Assembly (NCBI GenBank): GCA_028622995.1
Contig: JAJQJQ010000010.1
Location: 1,612,001 to 1,676,000 of the forward strand
Length of the DNA stretch: 64,000 nt
DNA from: Panagrolaimus kolymaensis
Lineage: Eukaryota > Nematoda > Chromadorea > Rhabditida > Panagrolaimidae
Reading direction: 5' to 3'
This document shows positions 1-12,300 of this stretch, in pieces (position 1 is the stretch's first letter; each line of letters opens with the position of its first letter). The notes below the pieces were generated by a model, which was given only the letters and a program-made list of their open reading frames with translations, made no database searches and was not told the origin of the DNA. A program made the position numbers and the translations under genes.

Positions 1-1702
1 AGATAAAAGTTTTTGAATTTTGTAAACTCTCTTTCAACACACGATGGAAGGTTGCATACATCACCTTGTGAAATTGGCCAATAAACTTTAGTTAAAATAA
101 TGACTGATAAGTCAATCTAATGAATCAGGATAATAAAAGAGAATGATAGAAAGTAAACTGACCTCATTAACAATATCATGGTTTTTGAAGGAATTCATTA
201 CATTTTTTGAAACTTCAATATCCTTGAACATGCGTTCAAGTTTTAAAGTAAAAGCAATACCGCATTCAATTTTTAATTTTAAAATCATAGATTTTTCAAT
301 ATCATAAAAAGTGCTTTTTGGGTGTAGTAAACGTTTGGCAAGAAGTTGGCGGTAATATCTTAAAATCCAAAAACTAAACTAACTTTTGCAAAATAGTAAA
401 AACCCACCGTTCAAAAACGTCTTTTTCTTGTATGAACCTGAAGAGCTCAATCACTTTGTCCAAAACATTATCCAAATCACTGTCAGTTATTGTTTTATAA
501 CTTTTCTTAAATTTATTATCAATAAAAATTGGTAAGAATTCAGAAATTTTAGGGTTCCGGTTAACCAAGCTTTCAAAGTTTGATTGAATTTCTTCACAAA
601 CCATTAATGGATCAAGTTTTGCTTTGAGATCGAGTAAATTCTGTATGTATTTTATTGGGTCAAAAAGTTCTTTGGTTTCAGGTCTAATTGTTTCTTGGGC
701 ATATTTATTAAAGCATTCATTCCATGCATCTATTATCAAAGTAATTTCACCAACATCCTTTTGTAAATTGAATAATAACTTTAAATCTTCTCCTTCTTCT
801 ATAAAATCGTCGTTAAATATGAAAGCAAAGTCTTTGTTTTCTGCTATGACAATTTTCTTCAAAAGCGGTATAATAATTTCTCGTTGTAAAAGAGCATAAA
901 GCTTTTCTTCTGTGCCTTTATCCCATAAATCAAGACATTTTTGTTTCAAATAATTTACTTTACAAAGTACTACACGAGCACTAGTTTCCGATTTAAGCTC
1001 TTTATTAACAGCGTTATAATAATCACTTGCTTCTTTTAATAATAAAGGCTCAAAATTATTTTCATAATAATTTCGTGATCCAAAATCTTCTTGAAGCAGC
1101 ATTTCTACCATTGATTTAAGATCTTCCCTGAAAATGAATCTGTTTAAAAACTTACCAAATATCTAAACATTACCGGCGAATTATCTTATTTGTACCCTCT
1201 AATTTTAATGCCTCTAACATGCTTGTCATCATTTGTTTAGTAATAACAATTGTATCAAGAACTTCGCCACGAAATAATAGAATACCAAGATTATAAATGG
1301 GCTCGAAATTACTTGTATTATTTGCAATAAACCTAACTTCAAGGTAAAGAAGAACATCGCCAAGTTTTTCTATTGAATACTTGTAATTTTTCCATTGGTG
1401 AATTAAAGTCATCATGAAATCATTACCAATGGCTTTAATTATTAAAGGTCTGATAACATTGATTAAGTGAGTACGTATCGCTTCTTCAATACCTTCGTAC
1501 AATTCAGCTCCTCGCCTATTTAAGACATAAAAATAAAATACAATTAGATTTAAACAGATATTAAATAAAGGCAAACCATGGTATAACAATATGTTGATAT
1601 TTTTTCATAGCTGAGATCTTTATAATTATTATTTAAAAGTTCGTTTACCGCCTTTTTTAATAATATCCAGTCTCGATCAACATCATCTCTTTGGTTAGAC
1701 AT
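1..1702 (-). CDS. cul-3: Cullin-3, 5' portion (gene continues beyond the left edge)
   Basis: Scaffold of the CRL3 ubiquitin ligases: the N-terminal half binds BTB-domain substrate adaptors and the C-terminal half recruits RBX1. Minus-strand exons about 1702-1577, 1515-1174, 1127-408, 358-159 and 85-1 give about 490 residues. Seen: an N-terminus starting MSNQRDDVDRDWILLKKAV; the cullin-repeat motif LDKVIELFRFIQEKDVFER; after splicing YYRQLLAKRLL, which matches cullin YYKQHLARRLL; and YWPISQGDVCNLPS, matching the cullin-3 YWP-TQ..-KCNIP region. The C-terminal cullin homology and neddylation site lie outside the window. The junction of exons 1 and 2 is one nucleotide out of phase with the only visible GT/AG pair, so either the boundary is unusual or there is a sequence error. 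The loop before YWP is shorter than usual, so exon 4 to 5 is also approximate. Family assignment is strong; cullin-3 rather than another cullin rests on the VLFRF-like and YWP segments. Confidence 0.88.
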
Positions 1703-4700
1703 GTTCAAAATTCAGGGATAAAAAAACCAAAGATATCAGACATTTAAAATCAAAATTTGTAAAATTAACAGAGTAAAAACTGCAAATTATTTCTTTTTAG
1801 ACTCTCAACTTGTTAAGGAAAAAAAGCAAAAAAAATTTGCAGGATTACGCTAATTTTATTCGCGATAAGATTCTTTAATGGCATTTTTCACATATGTGTT
1901 TATTGTTGGCACTATTTTTTGAACGGCAATTGCACCATTCATAAATGAGGAATGATTCAGTTTTATTAAAGTTTGACCAAAATCATTTCAATTCAGTATT
2001 TCATAGAAGATAGCCATGGATGTGCATATTTTTGCTTATCATCTTTTCGATAATTTATGCAAAGGCAGTTTAATTTTATTAAAATATCACAAAAATATAT
2101 TAATTTAAAAAATATCATTTTTTATATTTGGAAATTATGGAATTACAATATACTCTTTAAATATCGGTAATTAATTTTATGAACGAGCTGAAATTTTTCT
2201 TTATCAGCTTTGTTTTTTAAGGTTCTTCAAATATTTTGAGTAATAAATCCTTTTTTTTAATTGCAGTTAGGCTATTTTAATAGCTCTAAAGAACTGGACA
2301 CTACCTTTCGCCTTCCAACATTACTTTGGCCTTCAAAATATTTTTTAACGCCAATTGTCATTATTCTCCCAAGCAAGTTTTTTATTTTTGGAAAAAAAAA
2401 TGACAGACGGTCTAAGTTTTTTTTTCTTCACAAACCCATCATATTTGCTGCTACCTTCTTCAGGAGCTCAATATAAAATATATTGCCAGCGATCATTTCT
2501 TCTTTTTTACTTATTTTTTTGCGCGGCTGGTTGGACCTTCGCTTGCGCAATATGCATTACTCACTTTTCCGACACCACTTAGTTTTTTTCTTTTTTTTCA
2601 TCATCACACTTTTTTGAAGGCAAAGAAAAAACAAACTTTCAAATTTGTTGTGTCTAAATTTGGTACATTCTTTAAAAAATATAAATAATTTGTTTTTTTT
2701 AAATCTGCTTACTTTTAATTTTGGCCAGGTTTTGTTTAAAAAAAATCAAAAAAAAAGAAGTAAATATTCAAAAACCGCATTGTTTTGTGTTTAGCGGGTT
2801 TAATTTACTACCACCTGCTGATCATGGTCCGAATATGTATATAGTAGTAGCCACTTGCCTAAGGGCAATTGATGAAGATATATTTCTCTTTATTAGTCAT
2901 TTCTTTTTATTTTATTTTGTTGATTGCAATTTTGTGAAAGAAAAAAAAAGAATCAAATAAAGGCAGGCGTGATAAATCGGAAAAGAGTATCTTTATTTTT
3001 TTAAACGCCCGTAATGAATTCTGTTATTTCCCTATCTTTTTTTACTATATCGCAAACCACTTTTCTTTATTTTTTCAATCGGCAATGTTTTTTTCTAAAT
3101 TTTTTGTTGCTTTAAAAAATGTCAAAAATTTTACTTATTTTATTCAAAGTCAATTATTTTCAATAATAATTTTTTCTTCCCTTATTATTTTTAATTATGT
3201 TTTCTTTGTTGGAAAAAATTTATTTATTGTCTTATTTTTTTTGCTTTGTGTTTAAATTTTCCAAAACTCCAGAGGGGGTCACGTCCTTGCTTTTTTTCTT
3301 CGCATTTTTCTCGCTTTTTGGGAACAAAAAAAAGAAAGAAAGATTTAAGTTAGTCTCCAGCTTTTTGTTGTTGTCATTTTAAAAGACATTATCTTCTATT
3401 ATGGAACTACAAGACGCTAAGAGACTTCTATGGCCAAATTATATATATGTTTCCATCATCATTTGTCAAAGCAACATCGCCGCCGCATTGGCTTTGACGC
3501 TTTGCTACCAGAAACTTTGTCCCGCTTTTTTCCATTTTTTTATATTTTATCTGGTTAAGTTTCAACAAGCGAGAACCACAAATCTGGTCTGCTTTTCCTT
3601 CATTTTTTTGTTTCAAATAAAAAATTGTGCTTTTTCCTTTCTTTTTTTTTCTTGCCTAAAAATATTTTAACGTTATTTTTTTTAAACTAATTTTACAAAA
3701 ACCGCATTTAAATAAAATGGTGCCAGTTTTTTTATTTCCCGCTTTTTTTAAAATTTATTTTGTTTGCCATAATTCAGGATCCTTTTTTTCTTTTTTTCTG
3801 TTAAATACGATGTTGCTTTTCTTTTTGTACTACTACACAGGTTCGATGTGGGAAAAAAACATCAAAAAGACAACACTAATTTTGTATTTAAATGCGCGAA
3901 CGAATACTTTTTTACGCTCCAATTATTTTTCTTTCGCTCATCATCATTCAGTTTTTCTTTTGGCATTGCCTCTGGTATGGGAAATTGATGCGACACCACT
4001 TTTTGGAAAAATACTTGATTGCGTCTTTTTTTGTTGAAGAAAAAAAGATACATTCTTAAAAATTTATTAAGGAAGAATAAAGACAGACTTTGGGGAAATA
4101 CAATCAAGTTCCATTTTCTGCTTTTTTTTAATACTTCGATAAAATTTACACATTTTTTTTTGTTGTTGTTGTGCGAACAGGCAGGCACAAGCGTGATCGA
4201 GCAACATCATCAACAGCATTTTTAGCTGCCCAACAAAAAAAATGCTTACACTCTTTTGAAAGAGGAGCCATTTTTGTATGGAATTTTTTTTATTTGAGAT
4301 AAGAAAAAATGATGTTTTTACCTGTATTTTTTTTGTTGCAGTAAGGTAGGCAACACAGTCTCTCCCTCTTTTTTTCCCCACTTAACTGTGTGTTGTTTTT
4401 TTTATGTGTGTATCAAAAGCCACCATCGAATTTTAATCAAAAATATATGAAATAAAAAAAAAGCTTTTGTTTTTATTTTTTATTTTTTTGATTCACTTTT
4501 AAATCAAAATTTTTATATAACATTTAATCATTTTGCGCTGCTTCCTTTCCGTTTTCTCTTTTTTTATATAACCAACTGTTGCCAATAAAAAAAAAAGATA
4601 TCGCTGCCGCTGCTGCTACCTTGGCTCCGAGTGATAAATGGGGTATAATTCAAATTTTAAAGGGGCTACTGCTTCCGGTTACTTTAACTTCGATTTAAAC

Positions 4701-6316
4701 GATAATGGGATGGGATTGCCTTTTCAATGGGGTTTTTTTTATCTGTGCTTATTTTTACTCAGATTTTTTTGCGGAAACTCTTTTTTAATTTTGAACACTT
4801 TTTTTCCTCGTCACTTTAGTCAATTAATAATCCTTGAATGTTTCTGTTCATTCTATTAATTTTCAATGCCATCCAACTATTTATGGAGTTTTTTCCTTTT
4901 ATTTTTGAAGCGTGGGATAATTGCCGCAAAACTTTTTTTTGTTCGAAACAGCGTCCATTTTTATGCAAATTTAGCGGAAATCCCATTGAAAGGGTAAAAA
5001 GTACCAATTTTTTCTTTTCATGTTTTCACCACTGACATTCGAAGTCCTAATTCACCCTTTTGCTCAAAAAGCAATCGCCGCACATTTTTATTTTTCTCTG
5101 ATTTTTAATTGAATTTTAAAAAAGCTTGTTTTTTTTTGTCACGAACACTATTTTTTGTTCCTTATTTTTTTTATTTATTTCCATGTCATACATATTTCTT
5201 TTGTCTCTATATATTGGAAATTGAGAGAATTATTGTTGATCCCCTCCAACTTCTCATCGACCCCCACTCAACAACCTTGTCGAAGCCCCACTTTAAATGT
5301 GCTTGTCACAAACGAAGGAGGCCGCGTTTTTGTTGAGAGATCTTCCGTGTCTGCGCAATATTTTTTTTCTTGCAATCTTGCAAGAATTTCCAACAAAATT
5401 TTTCCTTCTTTTTTTTATTTCCAAGCTAACATATGATTTTGCTGAAGAAGAAAAAAATGTGTTTATTCTAAGTTGGCTGATGATTGTTTACTTTCTTTTT
5501 ACATACATCATTTATGGATAATTTAAGAATTTTTTTTTGAAACGGCGCCAAAAATTTCTTTTAATGCTTTAAAACAAATCCTTTCTTTTTTTTTTAGCAA
5601 GAAAAAAAGCTTTATCAATAATCAAAAAACTTTTTTTTGCTTTTTTCCTTAATTTTTTCTATTTTTGGCTTCTGCTTTTGTTTATTAATGGTCACCATCC
5701 TTCCTTCTCGTCGTCTGACCAGCCGTTTACTTTTCTTCCTTTTTTGTTTCTCGATAGAATTAAGAATAAGAAAATCTTGTGAATTGACTGTTTATAAATA
5801 CACAAACTAAATTTGCATCTTTTTGCTTTTATATTCTTTTTTGGTTCAAAGCTTCTCCGCGATTTATCGAAGATTTGCGCTTCCGTCAAATGACAATTTT
5901 TGGTTATTTATCGAAACAGCTGGACATTGTTTCATCTACTTTTTTTTACATTTGCGTTCCTTCTTTTTTTAGCCTAAAAATGGAAGGCTTATTTTTTACT
6001 GCTGCAGTCAACGACTTTTTGATTGTTTGTTTCCGGGGTTCACCTTTTGTCATCGACGATGCGATAGATATCGTGAATCATCCTTTTTTCCTTCCATATT
6101 TTTATTATTTGTTAAATAGCGTCTTTTTATATTCATTCCACAATTGGCGTAACTTATGTAAACTTAAATTTTTATTATTTCTTTTTTTCGCGCATAAATC
6201 AATTTCGATTTAATATTTTAATTTTAAATTTCAGTTTTCTGGTTTAACCTTTATTTTTATTTCCTAAAATTGTCATGAACTTGAGATTTATTGTAAGGTA
6301 ATAAAATGCTGCTGAA
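1703..6316. other. T-rich intergenic region between divergent cul-3 and p190RhoGAP
   Basis: About 4.6 kb with no convincing gene. The plus strand is dominated by T homopolymers. Open frames here are Phe/Leu/Ser/Lys-rich, lack conserved motifs and overlap on both strands, so they look like composition artefacts. The region must hold the promoters or 5' leaders of both flanking genes; no specific regulatory site was recognised. Confidence 0.6.
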
Positions 6317-6320
6317 ATGA
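6306..6320 (+). promoter_or_regulatory. Four-codon upstream ORF overlapping the p190RhoGAP start
   Basis: An ATG at 6306 opens a four-codon frame whose TGA stop (6318-6320) shares two bases with the ATG at 6317, an ATGA overlap. If the transcript leader includes it, it could reduce initiation or couple it by termination-reinitiation. The overlap is seen directly; the regulatory role is inference. Confidence 0.35.
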
Positions 6321-9300
6321 ATGGTGAGCGTCGAATATTAGAAATAAGCTCTCCATCAAGTTATCAAGAATTTGATCGTCCACAACACATTGTTACTGTT
6401 AGTGTGATTGGATTGAGTGGCCCTGATAGTATTAAAGGAACTTCAGGGATTGGCAAATCAGTATTATGCAATCGATTGGTTCGACCTGAATATGAAAATT
6501 TTTATTTCAATCATATCACCCATTTATCTCAAGCTGACTTTAGTGGATCTCCAGTAGTTAATAATGATCATTGGCTATATTGGGGTGAAGCAGAATTGGA
6601 TGGAGATTACCATGGCAAAACTACACATATTCGATTTGTTGAACAAACTGAGTTTATCGATGATGAAACATTTGAACCTATTCGTTCATCTCGCCAAGGA
6701 ACAGATTACATAAAAAGGGCTTTACGGGTCAATCTGGAAAGTCATGATAAGTTAATGTATATTTGTCGAGTAAGTTTTTTAAAAATCTTTACAATACAAA
6801 AAAAATTATTCTAATTTAGGATCAACTTGGAGCTGAGTCAGCTTTTGAAGCAAAAGTTTTACCCGATGGAAAAACAAATGTCGACGCATTTTTGCTTTGC
6901 TTTGATGTGAGCCGATTGATTCCGGGACAAATTGAATTTGCATCTAACATTATTCAAGCTGCAAATAAATCAAAAAGACCTGTTTTTATTGTAGCAACCA
7001 AATGTGATTCAATCAAATATTATTTAGACGGAATTCAAGAGCTTCAAAAATTGCTAAGGAAAAAGGAATGCAAAAATGTTATTCAAACCATTGTATGTTT
7101 TTGCTTTTTTGAATTTAATAAGGAAAATAAAAAAAAATTAATAAAACCAATTTTTTGCAGATTGAAACTTCGGCGTTATTGAATGTCAATGTTAGCGATT
7201 TATTAAAATTCATTGCGGCAACTTTGGACAAACATAAAGGAAAGATTAAAATTTTACCGTATAACGAAGCCATAGAAATGCAAACTTTGAAGTTGAAAGA
7301 ATTGAGGTCAGCGTTTTTTACTTTTTTTTCTTTATATTTTCGCCTTTTTTTGAAGAAAAAAAAGAAGAAGAAAGTTGTTTGGCAAACAACAACTGTTGCT
7401 ACTAATATAGGCAGGCTGAAGCTTAAGTTGGATTAACGCTCTTCCCAACTTTTGCGCATTGAAGCCACCTGCTTTTGCTTTTGTCTATAGTAGTTTTTCA
7501 CACTAAACAAATATTAGCAAAAACAAAAATGATGCTTTTTAAAATATTAGAGAAAAAAAACAAGAAAAAAGCAAAAACGGCATTTCGAAAATTTAAAATT
7601 TAATTGAATCAAAAATTTCTTATTTTCTCACATTTTTTAACACATTAAATAAATTTATATTGACTGAATTAAATGATTCAAATTTGTGGTTTTAGAGAAG
7701 ATTTTGTTAATTTAATTTCTCAATTACTTCCGCGAGAAGAATGGCCGAGGCGTCAAAATCAAAAACAGCTAAATTGGAAAATGTTGGTTAAGGATTTTGG
7801 TGTGGCTGCTCAGCCAGCATATAAATATTTCACTGCAGCTTACGGTGCCAAAGAAGCTGAAAGAATATACGAAGAACATATGAGGAGATCAGCTGAATGG
7901 TGGACAGCCAAGGAACAACGGGAAAAGCTTCCAGCATTGAGAAATGTTTTGCTTGAATTTTTTGATGCTAATACTTTGGTGGATGCAAAATGGGAAGATG
8001 TTGTTTACAAAACTAAGCAACATCCTATGTTTGATCGATATTTTAAACCCATTGGCCAAAGTTTAAGTATGCCTTTTTTTCATTTCTGGAAAGCAAAACT
8101 CATTTTGAATTTTTTTAGGTCGTTTTACCCAACATTCGCAAGATGCTCGAATTCCAGCAGAATTATTACAAACTTATGATTCTCAACATATGTTTCACGA
8201 ATTGCAAAAAGAAATATCCAATAAAGTTGTATTGGATGCACAAATAGAAAGATTTATTTCATTTTTGGCTCATAAAGATGCTATAATTCCTGGTAGAAAA
8301 TATAGCGATGCTAAAGTTTTAGTAAATGAAATAGAGACATATGAACAATTTTTACCTAATGGACGAGCTGAGCAAGCATATGGCGAGTTTCAAACTTATT
8401 TAATTACTGAAGCTGAAAGGAATTTTGTTGAACTTTTGCAAGAGCGGTTACCAATTTTTGCTGCATTTGCTTTATTAAAACAAAAATCAAGTAATCCTAA
8501 TTTGACATTGGATAATGAATTTGAAACTTATTTTTCTCATGCTTTGCAAGATGATAAACGGTAACACATAAATAAATGTTTCTGACAAAAAAAGTAAAAA
8601 AGTTATTTTAGATTTCGTCAAACAAATGGTTTAACTGAAAGAAGGAGAAAATTAATGCAACGTTTTTGCAATTTTATTGTCCATCCTCTCGATGATTATT
8701 GCTTTGCGGGTAGCTTTTGTGCAAATAAGCAATTATCTAAAATAATTGAATCAAATTATTCTAATTTTCACAAATATTTTCCGGTGGATATTGTTATTTA
8801 TGGCGAAGATTATCTTGTGGATGAATTTATTACTGCTGTTAATGTTAGTGATTTTTAAAGAGCAAAAAATACTATTTTAATAAATATTTTTCTATTTGTT
8901 TTTAGATGTCACTTTCAATTGATCACTTATTTGATTATGATTCAGGTTTAGCAAAAATTTCATGCTTCAAACATGCCGATCCTCTCACTTCCTCTCGTAT
9001 TCGATCTCTTATTTGTGTAGTAAATTCATTAGATACAATAGAAAATTTTATGGGTGTTAAATGGAAAGCCGCGCCCGGGCTTCCACCGCTTTTTGTTAAT
9101 GCTGCTTCAAATTCTGATGAATCAATGCTTCAACAACACGTATCTCAAATCGCTGATAAAATTGGTGGAGTTTATATTAGCGAAGATAATCTTTCTCTTG
9201 CTGAAACATCATCGATACAGTCATTGACTGCCCATTTTCATTATGATCAAATCCAAAGAGTTTTGAGAGAAGTGTGCCATGCTCAACTTTGTGGAATTTA

Positions 9301-12300
9301 TTCCGATCTTCGAGTTCAAATTTCTTTCATGTGTGGCGATGTTTTTAAGCCAGATGTAGTCCTTTCAATGCTATTAGATCAAGCAAATCACACACATTCA
9401 AGTGGTAGGCTTTTACTTTTTCTATAATTAAAATAATTTATTAATTTTTAAACTTTTTTTATAGGAAATGTATTTTCTCTTGATCAACATTTACCAAATG
9501 AGAATATTAATGTTAGAATAAGAGTGGATGCAACGGCGTATCATTCTTGGCTGCTGTCACCAGTTGGATGGCCATTAAATTCAATTCATGGTCATATATT
9601 AATTTATAGCCCATTAAGAATTGCATCGTGGCATCATGCTGAAATGGCTGCTAGAATGTTAGTTGGTGCTGCAGGGACAAATATTGAAGATCAACAAGCT
9701 GTTGGAAAATCTATTTTAATTTTAGCTGTGGACGATCCAGGAAATTATTTTAGCAATAAAGTTTGTAATAAACTCTAAAAATATTTATTTTATGGGTTTT
9801 TTATTTAGAATTCTCGTTTGCTTTTGACCCTTGGAAATAAATTGGCCGAGGAAATAGGAGCCTCTTTTGCGACCTTATCACCCACTTCAGGTGGTGTATC
9901 GCAAATGGAACTGTTTGTCAATTTTTTTGAACTTATTTTTACCAACGACCCTCTTCCCGAAACTTATTATTTTCCAACGATGTTAGCTTCAAATCTATTA
10001 ACTCCACAAAATCCATCAAATTCAACTTCACCTTCAGAAAGCAGCATTCGTCAAAGGTTTGTTGTTTTTGCGGGGGCTATTATTTTTTATTGTTCTTTGC
10101 CCATCCATTCAAAAAAAACCTTTTAATCACGCTGTATGTTTTTTTAAATTTTTGTTTGTTGCAAGCATTGTTCAAAAAAAAGAGCTACTTTTACAATTAT
10201 TCTTGTTTGCTGCAGCTTTTTGAAAAATGGAAGCACGGCAATTTCCGATAGTGGCATAAAAAGGAATTATTCAAAGCGGGAAGCATGAGGCCGCTTTTTT
10301 ATTTTTAATCGGTATATATTTTTTAAAGGCATTTTGAAATTATCGAAAAAACAAATTTCTTTTTAATAAAATTTAAACAAAAAGAAGAAAACAATTGTTT
10401 TTGGAAGTAAATAAAAAAAGAGGATTTGATGCTTAATAAAAATTATGTATAACGTTATCAAAATTTTTAGCACATATTAAATATAGCGAACATCGAATTA
10501 TCCATTTTTTAAATTATTAAATGATGTTTTTGATGAGCGAATAAAAAACGAGTAACACACCCGCTAAAATTTATGTAAGCGACAAAACATTAAAAATGCT
10601 TGCGCGTTTATGTTTTTTCTTTTTGAAGCCAAGAATAAATGCTTACTGCTTTTGCTTATTCAACTTTTTTTTATTTTCCTTTTCAATTTGAACACATCTC
10701 ATTTTGTCTCATGCAAGTTAAAAAATTGGTAGTTTGAAGGAAACGAAAATTTATTTCGGTGAAGCTTTTTTTGAAACCTTCTTCTTTCTTATTCAATTCG
10801 ATGCCTCCGCGCATTTTTTTGAAGCCAAAAAATGCTTTGGCAACTAAATAATGGAAGAAGGAAAGTAAAAACATTTTCTGAAGGTCGAAAGGAGCGTGTA
10901 TACAACCAACAAGCTTTAACTAGACGCAGACGTCGTCGTCGTCGTCGTCGTTGTTACCCGTCGCCGCCACCGCCATAGGCTGCTGCCATTTTTTTGTTGG
11001 TAGAATTTGTAACCGTGGAAGAAGAAGAAGAAGAAGGAAAAAAAGAGGGGGTTTCATTCCTCTTCTCCACGAATGCACAAAAATGCCAGGGCAGCCTAAT
11101 TGGAGATGCGTCTTTTGGCGTCGTAGTTGCTCAACAAATTTTTTTTGGCTTGGCTTGCTTTTCTTCCTCCATCGGTGTAGCTGACGAAAGGAGAAGAAAA
11201 ACAAAATAATAGAAGAAGAAAAAAAGTCGTTGCTTGTTAAAAAAATAGATTGGTATTTTATTATTCTTCTCTTTCTCTTTTTAACAGCAAAAAACCCTTA
11301 TTTTTTTCCACCATTTTTTACGTGTTCCTCTATTTTTTAACAAATGACGTTTTAAAGCTTTTAAATAATTGCTAGCTTTAGTCAAGGTTTTTTGGCCAAA
11401 TTTTGTTTCCATCATTCATGAGTCTTATATTTCCTTTAATATTTAATTTTTATAAAACCGCTAATATTTTTTTCAGAGAATTCACTACCATTAAAAGTAC
11501 CGGAAGTGGAGCAAGTCAAGAATCTCACGATTCTGGCGCGTCCGTTAACGGCGCCTTTATTGGCGCATTTCGAACTGCGTCGACGACAGGTTGCCGAAGT
11601 TTTACGGATACTGAATCCAAGCCTCCTGCATCACCGAGTTCACACGGAAGTAGAAAAAGTAGCAACAAAGTTCCTGGTTCAGGTCATATGTCGCAATTGT
11701 CGATGCGAAGCAATCATTCTGTAACAAGCGATATGAGTTCTGCGCCATTAGCAAAACCAGAATTTGTTGAAGTTAATAATGAATTTTATTATGAAGTAAG
11801 ATAAGAAAAAATGCAAATTATTTAATTATTAATAACCGATTTATTTTTTATAGACGACGCCGGCTGGTAATTCTCAATGCTACATGCCAGCAGATGTAGC
11901 AACAACGAGTGGAGAAAAAACTACTCCCACAACAACAACAGCAATAACAACTTCAAGGCAGAAAAAAATAGAAAAAGTGCGTATTTTTTTTAAATTTCCA
12001 TTGTTCTTCATTTTCAAGAAAGATTTTTTTTTCTAACCACCATTTTTTTAAATTGCCTTTTTTCCTTTTACATTTTTTGATTGCCTTCCAAAACCCCTCA
12101 ATTGACGTTGGTTGATGCATTCATTTCTTTTTTAGCTTTTTCCTAAATTTGGACGCTTAATTCTTGAAAGCGCTTCACCATCATCATCAAGTGGAGCTGC
12201 TGCGGCAACAACGTCAAGCATAATATTTTCTAACGATTCTATTGAAACTCCGACAACAGGTAAGAAAGAAGAAATTAAGTTTTTATTTTGTTCATTATCA

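Noticed and set aside
2261..6213. Many open frames of 60-112 codons on both strands between cul-3 and p190RhoGAP
   Set aside because: They are Phe/Leu/Lys/Ser-rich translations of homopolymer T tracts, overlap each other on opposite strands, and show no splice-linked continuation or motif.
10683..11209. Overlapping frames in p190RhoGAP intron 9, including Asp- and Arg-rich ones
   Set aside because: They come from the (GTC)n and (GAA)n simple repeats; p190 exons 9 and 10 splice across the region in frame.
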